A DNA stretch of 64,000 nucleotides from Pontibacter flavimaris (lineage in GTDB: Bacteria > Bacteroidota > Bacteroidia > Cytophagales > Hymenobacteraceae). Positions 57,248 through 64,000 of this stretch are shown here, one piece after another (position 1 is the first letter of the stretch; each line of letters starts with the position of its first letter). Under the pieces are notes generated by a model. That model worked only from the letters and a program-made list of their open reading frames with translations, was not told where the DNA came from and ran no database searches. Position numbers and translations under genes: made by a program. Location of the stretch: NCBI RefSeq assembly GCF_001907195.1, contig NZ_LVWA01000009.1:223078-287077 (forward strand), in the 5' to 3' direction.

Positions 57248-58570
57248 TTAGAGCGACATATTTCTGAAGTCCTCTGATGAGATGGTTTTCTCAACAACAG
57301 TCATCTTCTCTTTTAGTTTAGCGAGCACCTTCTCGGCCAGCAGTTGCTCGTACTCGTTAATGTAGTTACGGCCATTGTCCTGCTGCAGATACTGCTGGGC
57401 ATAGTTGTTCATGCTTTCCATCAGTTCCTCAGGTATCTCCGGCATGTTAAACTGGGCCAGCATCTTCTCCTTGGTGGCGTCTACTACCTCCTCGTTCGAT
57501 ACCTTCAGCTCGTTCTCCTCTACCACCTTGTTCTTGATCATCGACCACTTCAGCTCGCGGGTATACTTGTCGAAGTTCTCCTCGATCTGCTCTGGGGTGA
57601 TTTTGCCGTCGTTGGTCACCTCGATCCAGCGCTTGAAGAACGCTGTTGGCAGTTCTACCTCCACGTTATCGATCAGGGTGTCCATGATGTTGCGGTACAG
57701 CAGGTTGTCCGCCTCACGCTCATAGTTCTCCAGGATGGTCTCACGGATCTTGGCGTCGAACTCCTCTTCTGTCTTCACTTCGTCCTTACCGAAAAGCTTG
57801 TCGAAAAGCTCCTGGTTCAGCTCAGCGGACTCGGTGCGGTTGATCTTCTCCACGATGAACTCGAACTCACCGTTCAGGTCAGCCACCACGTCTTTGTCCA
57901 GGCCTGTTACGTGCGCCAGGGCAGCGTTGTCGTCGCCAAAAGTCTTGCGGATGTCGAAGCGGATCACGTCATCGGCCTTCACGCCCACAAACTTGTCCTG
58001 GCCCTCCACCACACGGCTTGTCGGGATCAGGGTCTTGGACTGGAAATCGCCGTCCACCTGCTTCAACTCGCCGGAGATAAAGTCGCCCTGCTCAGACGTC
58101 TCAGGGTTCACAGTCTTGCCAAACTGGCGCTTCAGGTTCTCGTACGCCTCGTCAATGGTTTTCTGGTCCAGCTCAACTTTGTAGCCCTCTACGCTTTTAT
58201 CCAGCGGAAGGTTGAAGTCCGGCAGCAGGCCAACTTCATAGTTGAATTCAAACGTTTTCTGGTTGTCCCAGTCGATCTCCGGCTGGTTTGGCTCCGGCAG
58301 GGGCTCGCCCAGCAGCTTCACGTCGTTCTCACGGATATACTTGGAGATCTCCTCCTGCAGCGTTTTGTTGATCTGCTCCACCAGAATGCTCTTGCCGTAC
58401 ATCTTCTTTACAAGCCCCGCAGGCACTTTGCCAGGTCTGAAGCCTTTGATCTGGGCTTTTTTGCTGTATTCTTTTACCTGCTGGTCTACTTTCGGTGCGT
58501 AGTCCGCCTCTTCCAGTACCACCTTCAGTTGCGCATTGGTGCTGTCGGTTTGGTTTAATGTAATATTCAA
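57248..58570 (-). CDS. tig: Trigger factor, peptidyl-prolyl isomerase chaperone (440 aa)
   Basis: An N-terminal ribosome-binding domain with IKGFRPGKVPAGLVKKMYGK (the GFRxGxxP signature), a middle domain (about 150-240) and C-terminal arms with many acids. The middle domain is diverged from the FKBP fold, as usual in Bacteroidota. It binds nascent chains at the ribosome exit. The ATG at 58570 lies about 45 bases after the tRNA terminator; I see no good promoter in this short stretch. Confidence 0.96.
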   Translation of the reverse strand: MNITLNQTDSTNAQLKVVLEEADYAPKVDQQVKEYSKKAQIKGFRPGKVPAGLVKKMYGKSILVEQINKTLQEEISKYIRENDVKLLGEPLPEPNQPEIDWDNQKTFEFNYEVGLLPDFNLPLDKSVEGYKVELDQKTIDEAYENLKRQFGKTVNPETSEQGDFISGELKQVDGDFQSKTLIPTSRVVEGQDKFVGVKADDVIRFDIRKTFGDDNAALAHVTGLDKDVVADLNGEFEFIVEKINRTESAELNQELFDKLFGKDEVKTEEEFDAKIRETILENYEREADNLLYRNIMDTLIDNVEVELPTAFFKRWIEVTNDGKITPEQIEENFDKYTRELKWSMIKNKVVEENELKVSNEEVVDATKEKMLAQFNMPEIPEELMESMNNYAQQYLQQDNGRNYINEYEQLLAEKVLAKLKEKMTVVEKTISSEDFRNMSL

Positions 58571-58613
58571 GGCTTATAAAAATTTAAGATTTTAGAGATA
58601 CCTATTAAAAACA

Positions 58614-58640
58614 AACCCCCAACAGGGCATGTTGAGGGTT
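58614..58640 (-). terminator. Terminator of tRNA-Leu
   Basis: An 11-bp stem with one mismatch (58614-58624 with 58630-58640, AACCCTCAACA arm on the minus strand) is followed by TTTGTTTTT on the minus strand. Confidence 0.75.
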
Positions 58641-58656
58641 CGTCGTGTTGTGTTTG

Positions 58657-58738
58657 TGCGGATGGAGGGACTCGAACCCCCATGCCTCGCAGCGCTAGAT
58701 CCTAAGTCTAGTGCGTCTACCAATTTCGCCACATCCGC
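58657..58738 (-). tRNA. tRNA-Leu (anticodon UAG)
   Basis: On the minus strand the gene starts GCGGATG at 58738 and ends CATCCGC plus discriminator A at 58657. The acceptor stem is 7 bp, and the D arm has TGGCGAAATTGGTAGACGCA. The anticodon stem CTAGA/TCTAG closes the loop CTTAGGA, so U34-A35-G36. A class II variable arm follows, then GGTTCGAGTCC in the T arm. It is 82 nt long and CCA is not encoded. It is monocistronic, with its own promoter and terminator. Confidence 0.95.
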
Positions 58739-58762
58739 TTGATCGTGCTCGTTTTAGTGATG

Positions 58763-58792
58763 CAAAGGTAAGCAACGATTTTTTAAATGCAA
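58763..58792 (-). promoter_or_regulatory. Promoter of tRNA-Leu
   Basis: On the minus strand TTG (58792-58790), exactly 19 bases, then TACCTTTG (58770-58763) followed by CA. It is the same extended box, TTACCTTTGCA, as at rpsF and in the terminal array. Transcription should start near 58756, 18 bases before the tRNA. Confidence 0.88.
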
Positions 58793-58870
58793 TACGGCGC
58801 TTTAATTTTTGTCGAATATTTTTTATCCTGCATATAGGGCCAAAGTACCAGCGGATTCGCCCGGGGCGTA

Positions 58871-58900
58871 TTGGTTGCATCTTATAAACACTTATATTTG
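58871..58900 (+). promoter_or_regulatory. Promoter of the rel operon
   Basis: TTG at 58871-58873, 19 bases, then TATATTTG at 58893-58900, a full consensus match. It gives a leader of about 75 bases to the ATG at 58983 and supports that start over the ORF beginning at 58938. Confidence 0.8.
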
Positions 58901-58982
58901 AAACTTATAAGGCCGCCAGCTTATTTATACTTATAGCATGCGCCGCCACCGACGGCCGCAGCCTACAGCACAGTTGCACAAC

Positions 58983-61172
58983 ATGATTGATTTAGAAGCA
59001 GAACGCAAAGAAATTCTCAGGTACTACAGGAGGTTGCTTCGGCACGCCAAGCCTTTCTTAAAGGACAACGACGCCAAGATCATCAAGAAAGCCTTTAACA
59101 CCTCGCTGGAAGCGCACCGGGATATGCGCCGCAAGTCCGGAGAACCCTACATTCTGCACCCGCTGGCTGTGGCTCAGATCGCTGTGGAGGAGATCGGGCT
59201 GGGCACTACCTCCATCGTGGCCGCCCTGCTGCACGACGTGGTGGAGGACACCGACCTGGAGGTATCGGATATTGAGCGCGAGTTCGGGCCAAGCGTAGCC
59301 AAAATTATTGAAGGGCTCACAAAGATATCCGGCGTGTTTGACTACGGCACCTCGCAGCAGGCCGAGAACTTCCGCAAGATGCTGCTCACGCTGAGCGACG
59401 ACGTGCGCGTTATACTTATAAAGCTGGCCGACCGCCTGCACAACATGCGCACGCTGGGCAGCATGCCGCGCCACAAGCAGCTCAAGATCGCCTCCGAGAC
59501 CATGTACCTGTACGCCCCGCTCGCGCACCGCCTGGGCTTGTATACTATAAAGTCGGAGCTGGAGGATCTGTACTTAAAGTATACCGACACCGATACCTAC
59601 AAGGAGATCTCCAGGAAGGTACAGCAGACGCGCAGCGCCCGCAACAAGTTCATCAAGGATTTCATAAACCCGATAGAGGAGGAGCTGGGCAAGTATGGCT
59701 TTACGTTCAACATCAAAGGCCGGCCCAAGTCGATCTACTCCATCCTTAAAAAGATAAAGAAGCAGAACATCACCTTCGACGAGATCTACGACCTGTTTGC
59801 GGTCCGGATTATACTGGACGTGCCGCTGGAGAACGAGAAGGCCGCCTGCTGGCAGGTATACTCTATTATAACGGACTTCTACCAGCCAAACCCTGACCGC
59901 CTCCGCGATTGGGTGAACACGCCCAAGGCCAACGGCTACGAGTCGTTGCACACCACCGTGATGAGCAAGTCGGGGCAGTGGGTGGAGGTGCAGATACGCA
60001 CCCGGCGCATGGATGAGATTGCCGAGCGCGGGTACGCCGCCCACTGGAAGTATAAAACAGAGGGCGGGGGCTCTGCCGAGGGCCTGGAGCAGTGGATCAA
60101 CAAGGTGCGCGACATGCTGGAGAACAACACGGCCAACGCCCTTGAGTTCATGGATGAGTTCCGCAAGAACCTGTTTGTGGAGGAGGTGTTCGTGTTCACG
60201 CCGAAGGGCGAACTCATTATACTTCCGGATAAGTCCACCGCGCTCGACTTTGCCTTTGAGATCCACTCCCAGATAGGCCTGCACTGCCTGGGTGCCAAGG
60301 TGAACCAGAAACTGGTGCCGCTCAGCTACAAGCTCAAGAACGGCGACCAGGTGGAGATCCTGACCTCCCAGAAGCAGAAGCCGAACGAGGAGTGGCTGCA
60401 GTATGTGGTTACCTCCAGGGCGCGTACCCGCATCAAGGACGCCCTGCGCGAGGAGCGGAAGAACAAGACGGAGCAGGGCAAGGCCATGCTGGATGCTAGG
60501 CTGGACTACCTGGGTGTGGTTGATAATCAGCAAAACATGAACAGGCTGCAGGCCTTCTTTAACGTGGCCACGCTCCAGGATTTATACTATAGAGTCGCTA
60601 CCGGGCATATCGATATCAAGAACATCAAGGAAGTTATCTTCACCGCCACGTCCGACAAGAGCGTATCCATGCTCGACCTGAATACCTTCGACAGGGAGGT
60701 GCAGAAGATCAGGGGCGTGAACTCGGATATGCTGGTGATAGGGGAGACCACCTCCAACTGGGATTACCGCATGTCGAAGTGCTGCAATCCCATTCCGGGC
60801 GATGATGTGTTCGGCTTCCAGACTGAGGACGATGGGATAGAGATCCACCGCACCAACTGCAAGCGCGCCGTGGAGCTGATGTCGAACTACGGCAACCGCA
60901 TCATCAAAACCAAGTGGACGGAGCAGAAGGAGCTCGCCTTCCTGGTAGGTATCCGCATCAAGGGCACCGACCGCGTGGGCCTGGTCAACGACCTGACCAA
61001 GGTGATCTCCACCAGCTTAAAAGTAAACATGCGCTCCATCACCATCGACTCCAACGACGGTATCTTTGAAGGCAACATCATGGTGTTCGTGAACGACACG
61101 AGCCACCTCGATAAGCTGATACAGCGCATGAGCAAGGTAAACGGTATACTTACCGTAGAGCGTTTTGATTAA
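58983..61172 (+). CDS. rel: Bifunctional (p)ppGpp synthetase/hydrolase, RelA/SpoT family (729 aa)
   Basis: The ATG at 58983 (MIDLEAERKEIL) matches the family start; the upstream 15 codons are rejected. The HD hydrolase domain (about 45-200) has LLHDVVEDTD with the His-Asp metal pair and intact LADRLHNMRTL, so the hydrolase should be active. The synthetase domain has DLFAVRIILD and NGYESLHTTV. Then come the TGS domain (VFVFTPKGELIILP...), a conserved SKCCNPIPGD cysteine region and a C-terminal ACT domain (VGIRIKGTDRVGLVNDLT). It controls growth and the stringent response. First gene of the rel-fur-STAS-purA run. Confidence 0.97.
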   Translation: MIDLEAERKEILRYYRRLLRHAKPFLKDNDAKIIKKAFNTSLEAHRDMRRKSGEPYILHPLAVAQIAVEEIGLGTTSIVAALLHDVVEDTDLEVSDIEREFGPSVAKIIEGLTKISGVFDYGTSQQAENFRKMLLTLSDDVRVILIKLADRLHNMRTLGSMPRHKQLKIASETMYLYAPLAHRLGLYTIKSELEDLYLKYTDTDTYKEISRKVQQTRSARNKFIKDFINPIEEELGKYGFTFNIKGRPKSIYSILKKIKKQNITFDEIYDLFAVRIILDVPLENEKAACWQVYSIITDFYQPNPDRLRDWVNTPKANGYESLHTTVMSKSGQWVEVQIRTRRMDEIAERGYAAHWKYKTEGGGSAEGLEQWINKVRDMLENNTANALEFMDEFRKNLFVEEVFVFTPKGELIILPDKSTALDFAFEIHSQIGLHCLGAKVNQKLVPLSYKLKNGDQVEILTSQKQKPNEEWLQYVVTSRARTRIKDALREERKNKTEQGKAMLDARLDYLGVVDNQQNMNRLQAFFNVATLQDLYYRVATGHIDIKNIKEVIFTATSDKSVSMLDLNTFDREVQKIRGVNSDMLVIGETTSNWDYRMSKCCNPIPGDDVFGFQTEDDGIEIHRTNCKRAVELMSNYGNRIIKTKWTEQKELAFLVGIRIKGTDRVGLVNDLTKVISTSLKVNMRSITIDSNDGIFEGNIMVFVNDTSHLDKLIQRMSKVNGILTVERFD

Positions 61173-61226
61173 GGGCAGGCCTTATTTATACTTAAAGGCG
61201 TGTCTTATATACTATAGAAGAAGAAA

Positions 61227-61727
61227 ATGGCATTAGATACAAGGAAGTTCGAAGAAGTAAAAAAGATCTTCACGGCATACTTAGAAAGCAAGGGCTTGCG
61301 TAAAACACCTGAGCGCTATGCCATCCTGGAAGAGATTTACTCCAGCGACGGACACTTTGATGTGGAATCGCTCTACATTAACATGAAAAACAAGAACTAC
61401 CGCGTGAGCCGGGCCACCGTGTACAACACCCTGGACCTGCTGGTGGAGAACGACCTGGTGAGCAAGCATCAGTTCGGCCGGAACCTGGCGCAGTATGAGA
61501 AGTCGTACGGGTATCGCCAGCACGACCACGTGATCTGTACCGAGTGCCACAAAGTGGTGGAGTTTTGCGATCCGCGCGTGCATCAGATCCAAAGTTTGGT
61601 GGGTGAACTATTAAATTTTCATATCTTGCACCACTCCCTGAACCTATACGGTGTTTGCGGCGATTGCCGCGCTAGAAAAGCGACAGAGGAACAAAAGCAT
61701 GAAGTATCAGACAGAACTGAAGGGTGA
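61227..61727 (+). CDS. Fur-family metal-dependent transcriptional regulator (166 aa)
   Basis: A winged helix ([17 protein letters not shown] ... [19 protein letters not shown]) leads to a dimerisation domain with [15 protein letters not shown], a second Cys pair CGDC and the [13 protein letters not shown] region. The four Cys fit the structural zinc site and the His/Glu residues a regulatory metal site. It could be Fur, PerR or Zur; the H-x-H and Cys pattern does not decide. It overlaps the STAS gene by 29 bases. Confidence 0.93.
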   Translation: MALDTRKFEEVKKIFTAYLESKGLRKTPERYAILEEIYSSDGHFDVESLYINMKNKNYRVSRATVYNTLDLLVENDLVSKHQFGRNLAQYEKSYGYRQHDHVICTECHKVVEFCDPRVHQIQSLVGELLNFHILHHSLNLYGVCGDCRARKATEEQKHEVSDRTEG

Positions 61728-62049
61728 TATCCTGTTTATCCGGCTGGAGGGAGACCTGATAGCAGGCACAGACACGCAGCAGATGATCGATAGCGTGGAT
61801 GGGCTGCAGGAGGGGAAGGTGCTGCTCTGCGCCGTGGACATGTCTAACGTACGGTTCATGGACAGCAGCGGCATGGGCGTGTTAGTATCGCTGCTCACGA
61901 AGTTCCGCAACCGGAGCGGTGAGCTGGTGCTGATCAAACCATCCGACCACATCCGCAAGCTGCTTATAGTTACCAAGCTGAATGCGATATTTACGATAGC
62001 TGAGAACGATGACTTCGCAGCGCAATTCTTAAAGGAATCAACATACTAA
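61699..62049 (+). CDS. STAS-domain protein, anti-sigma-factor-antagonist type (116 aa)
   Basis: The ATG at 61699 ([20 protein letters not shown]) lies inside the Fur-family gene and fits the first strand of the STAS fold. The signature [13 protein letters not shown] at 54-66 holds Ser56 and Ser57; the second corresponds to the phosphorylated Ser of SpoIIAA. No anti-sigma kinase or PP2C phosphatase is in view, so the partner is elsewhere. It ends 8 bases before purA. Confidence 0.92.
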   Translation: MKYQTELKGDILFIRLEGDLIAGTDTQQMIDSVDGLQEGKVLLCAVDMSNVRFMDSSGMGVLVSLLTKFRNRSGELVLIKPSDHIRKLLIVTKLNAIFTIAENDDFAAQFLKESTY

Positions 62050-62057
62050 ATACTTAA

Positions 62058-63341
62058 ATGGCAGTTGACATTTTAATAGGTCTGCAGTGGGGCGACGAAG
62101 GCAAAGGAAAGATTGTAGACGTTCTTGCCCCGACCTATGACATTGTAGCCCGTTTCCAGGGAGGCCCTAACGCTGGGCATACATTAGAGTTTGAAGGCAC
62201 CAAGCACGTGCTGCACCAGATACCGTCCGGTATTTTCCACCCGGAGATCAAAAACATCATCGGCAACGGCGTGGTGCTGGATCCCATCGTTTTCCGCACG
62301 GAGATGCAGAAGCTGCAGGACCGCGGGGTAGACGCTTCCCAAAACCTGTTCGTCTCCAAAAAGGCATCGCTTATACTTCCATCGCACAAGGTGCTGGACC
62401 GCGTGTCGGAAGAGGCGTTGGGCAGCGGTAAGATCGGCTCAACCCTAAAGGGCATCGGACCAACTTACCAGGATAAGATCGGGCGTGTGGGGCTCAGGGT
62501 TGGTGATATACTGGCCGCTGACTTTAAGGAGCAATACAACAAACTGGTGGAGCGCCACCGCAAGACGGTGGAGTTCTATGGGCAGACGCTGGAACTGGGC
62601 GAGCAGGAGCAGAACTTCTTTGAAGCCGTGGATTACCTGCGCACGCTGCAGCTGGTCGACTCGGAGTACATGATCAACGAGGCGCTGCAGAGTGGGCAGC
62701 GTATACTTGCAGAAGGAGCACAGGGTGCATTGCTGGATGTCGATTTCGGAACATATCCTTTCGTTACTTCCTCCAGCACGATCGTGGCTGGCGCGTGTAC
62801 AGGACTGGGTGTGGCGCCAAAGCACATCGGCGAAGTATACGGTATCTTTAAAGCATACTGCACCCGCGTAGGCAGCGGTCCCTTCCCGACCGAGCTGCTG
62901 GATGAGGTGGGGGAGAATATTCGCCAGGCCGGCCGCGAGTTCGGCTCCACTACCGGTCGCCCGCGCCGCTGCGGTTGGGTAGACCTGCCAAGCCTAAAGT
63001 ATAGCATCATGCTGAACGGCGTTACGCAGCTGAACATGATGAAAGCAGATGTGCTGACGGAGTTCGACACTATACAAGTGTGCACGCACTATAAATTACC
63101 ATCAGGCGAGATAACAGATAAGGTGCCCCACTCGATGGAGTCAGATGAACTGCAGCCGGTGTATGAAACCCTCCCTGGCTGGAAGGTAGACCTGAACAAG
63201 ATAGAAAAGGTGGACGAGTTACCAGCGGCATTCAATAATTACCTAGCTTTCCTGGAGAAGCACCTGCAGGTTCCTATCACTATAGTATCCGTGGGGCCAG
63301 ATAGAAAGAGTACACTGAGAAGAGAAGCGGTGAACGCATAA
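62058..63341 (+). CDS. purA: Adenylosuccinate synthase (427 aa)
   Basis: It makes adenylosuccinate from IMP, Asp and GTP in AMP synthesis. The GTP loop WGDEGKGK is at 11-18, the catalytic Asp13 and the His in NAGHTL follow, then GIGPTYQDKIGRVGLR, AEGAQGALLDVDFGTYPFVTSS and GRPRRCGWVDL. It is full length and the last gene of the run, with a strong terminator 40 bases later. PurA is a known target of ppGpp inhibition, so its place beside rel is of interest. Confidence 0.98.
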   Translation: MAVDILIGLQWGDEGKGKIVDVLAPTYDIVARFQGGPNAGHTLEFEGTKHVLHQIPSGIFHPEIKNIIGNGVVLDPIVFRTEMQKLQDRGVDASQNLFVSKKASLILPSHKVLDRVSEEALGSGKIGSTLKGIGPTYQDKIGRVGLRVGDILAADFKEQYNKLVERHRKTVEFYGQTLELGEQEQNFFEAVDYLRTLQLVDSEYMINEALQSGQRILAEGAQGALLDVDFGTYPFVTSSSTIVAGACTGLGVAPKHIGEVYGIFKAYCTRVGSGPFPTELLDEVGENIRQAGREFGSTTGRPRRCGWVDLPSLKYSIMLNGVTQLNMMKADVLTEFDTIQVCTHYKLPSGEITDKVPHSMESDELQPVYETLPGWKVDLNKIEKVDELPAAFNNYLAFLEKHLQVPITIVSVGPDRKSTLRREAVNA

Positions 63342-63381
63342 GGAGTAGAAGTAGGTGTAATGTCTACTATTATAGTATAGC

Positions 63382-63411
63382 AAAAGCCCCGGGCGCAGGT
63401 CCGGGGCTTTT
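63382..63411 (+). terminator. Terminator of the rel-purA unit
   Basis: AAAAGCCCCGG (63382-63392) pairs perfectly with CCGGGGCTTTT (63401-63411), followed by more Ts. Confidence 0.93.
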
Positions 63412-63504
63412 TTGTTTTCGGGGCGAGGTGGCGGGCGTCAGAAACTTTTCCTGCTCGTATTCAGGAACATCCGGTGTGGCAACATCTTTTTTCAGCGGCA
63501 GGTG

Positions 63505-63534
63505 TTGGAAGTTGGTATGTTGTTGCTACTTTTG
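63505..63534 (+). promoter_or_regulatory. Tandem promoter 1 of 5 (predicted rRNA promoter array)
   Basis: TTG at 63505-63507, 19 bases, TACTTTTG at 63527-63534, then CATCCCG. A CCCG...CGGG stem follows in the presumed transcript. Confidence 0.75.
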
Positions 63535-63629
63535 CATCCCGTTCAGCAGGAGCGGGAGTACAGAGAAGGCGGAGTGGAAGGGGGAAACCCCGGGAAGCGC
63601 CCCCTGGAAAAAAAAGTTCTGGCCAGGCC

Positions 63630-63659
63630 TTGCGGCTTCGAAAAGCTTTCTTACCTTTG
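63630..63659 (+). promoter_or_regulatory. Tandem promoter 2 of 5
   Basis: TTG at 63630-63632, 19 bases, TACCTTTG at 63652-63659, then CATCCCG. An A-rich tract (GGAAAAAAAAG) lies just upstream of the TTG, like an UP element. Confidence 0.82.
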
Positions 63660-63764
63660 CATCCCGTTTCGGCAGGAGGCGGTCAGTGGGAAGGCTTGCT
63701 AACACAGGGCTGAGGCCCGGTGCGGCGGGGAGGGAAAAGCGGAAAAAATCTTTCAGAGATTCGC

Positions 63765-63794
63765 TTGGAAATCGAAAAAGGCTGCTTACCTTTG
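63765..63794 (+). promoter_or_regulatory. Tandem promoter 3 of 5
   Basis: TTG at 63765-63767, 19 bases, TACCTTTG at 63787-63794, then CCTCCG. It is followed by a GCTTCC-AAAA-GGAAGC stem. Confidence 0.82.
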
Positions 63795-63859
63795 CCTCCG
63801 CTTCCAAAAGGAAGCTTCCTCAGGCCGGCAGGGCTAAAGAAAAAAGAGTGAAGATTTGC

Positions 63860-63889
63860 TTGGGATTTTAGAAAGAGTTCTTACCTTTG
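63860..63889 (+). promoter_or_regulatory. Tandem promoter 4 of 5
   Basis: TTG at 63860-63862, 19 bases, TACCTTTG at 63882-63889, then CAACCCG. It is followed by a CGCTTC-GAAAG-GAAGCG stem. Confidence 0.82.
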
Positions 63890-63963
63890 CAACCCGCTTC
63901 GAAAGGAAGCGCCGCCGCCGGCAGGGCAGCGGAAAGAGAGAGAAAAAAAACACCGCAAGGTAG

Positions 63964-63994
63964 TTGGGAATTGAGAAAAGATTTCCGACCTTTG
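63964..63994 (+). promoter_or_regulatory. Tandem promoter 5 of 5, weaker
   Basis: TTG at 63964-63966, 20 bases, GACCTTTG at 63987-63994, then CACCCC at the window edge. The first T of the box is G, so it may be weaker or differently regulated. An A-rich tract precedes it. Confidence 0.65.
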
Positions 63995-64000
63995 CACCCC

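Larger units (their letters stand above)
1..64000. repeat. Highly iterated short word TATACTT / AAGTATA, dispersed across the window
   Basis: By eye I count about 134 copies of the exact 7-mer in either orientation, plus roughly 35 CATACTT/AAGTATG variants. With the base composition here about 6-8 exact copies would be expected. Examples are at 13312-13335 (two copies), 14448-14500 (three), 19-22 kb (about a dozen), 49850-49960 (several) and 51967-51990 (two). Inside genes it is often read as ATA CTT (Ile-Leu), GTA TAC TT (Val-Tyr-Phe/Leu) or AAG TAT A (Lys-Tyr). Between genes it often sits at 3' ends next to terminators. It is sparse in the surface-protein gene at 2402-8932 and absent from rpsF-rpsR-rplI coding sequence. 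Its function is unknown; a HIP1-like or DNA-uptake-like word is the closest analogy. Confidence 0.85.

Noticed and set aside
63428..63871. Several overlapping open frames in the last 600 bases
   Set aside because: They run across the promoter array and mirror its repeats (Ser/Arg/Lys-rich); no start signal or family match.

Overview
The window most likely comes from a chromosome of the Bacteroidota, order Cytophagales, probably a Hymenobacteraceae member close to Pontibacter. The genus is an inference. Signs seen directly are type IX secretion C-terminal tails, promoters of the Bacteroidota form TTG-N19/20-TAnnTTTG, an alternative complex III / cytochrome oxidase operon, RelA/SpoT starting MIDLEAERKEIL, a GSCFA protein, and moderate GC content with AT-rich spacers.

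Layout. 1-1498 is the 5' part of a secreted M14 carboxypeptidase (minus strand). 2.4-11 kb holds two type IX-secreted surface proteins; the first has about ten Ig-like modules, two of them a perfect 261-bp duplication, and the two share a copied C-terminal cassette that includes the terminator. 11.0-11.3 kb is a cluster of REP-like palindromes. 11.3-22.5 kb carries single genes: an S15/CocE hydrolase, a TerB-like protein, a DXD glycosyltransferase, a beta-propeller/amidohydrolase fusion, a thioredoxin-domain YyaL-type protein and a GSCFA protein. 22.6-23.7 kb is rpsF-rpsR-rplI. 24.2-40.7 kb is one long respiratory operon: actABCDEF, then the cytochrome c oxidase subunits, haem A and haem O synthases, a SCO-like protein, a DUF420 protein and a small CxxC membrane protein. 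40.9-48.1 kb is a large NtrY-like sensor kinase overlapping a predicted outer-membrane protein of unknown role. 48-54.8 kb holds a lipoprotein, a secreted YCII protein, hldD, an ABC substrate-binding protein and permease without an ATPase, queD, lpxB and a 40-residue membrane protein. 54.9-58.7 kb is clpX, clpP, tig and a tRNA-Leu on the minus strand. 59-63.3 kb is rel, a Fur-family gene, a STAS gene and purA. The last 600 bases hold five tandem promoters, which I predict drive an rRNA operon just outside the window.

How the genes work together. The act-cox operon encodes a quinol:cytochrome c oxidoreductase joined to a terminal oxidase and its haem and copper assembly factors. clpX/clpP/tig is a protein-quality block. 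rel and purA are functionally linked, since ppGpp inhibits PurA in well-studied bacteria. Translation genes (rpsF operon, tRNA-Leu, the terminal array) and clpX share the promoter core TACCTTTGC.

The most unusual signal is genome-scale. The 7-mer TATACTT / AAGTATA occurs about 134 times by hand count in 64 kb, against about 6-8 expected by chance. It lies in both orientations, in genes (often as ATA CTT, Ile-Leu, despite the rare ATA codon) and beside terminators. It behaves like a highly iterated or uptake-type word.
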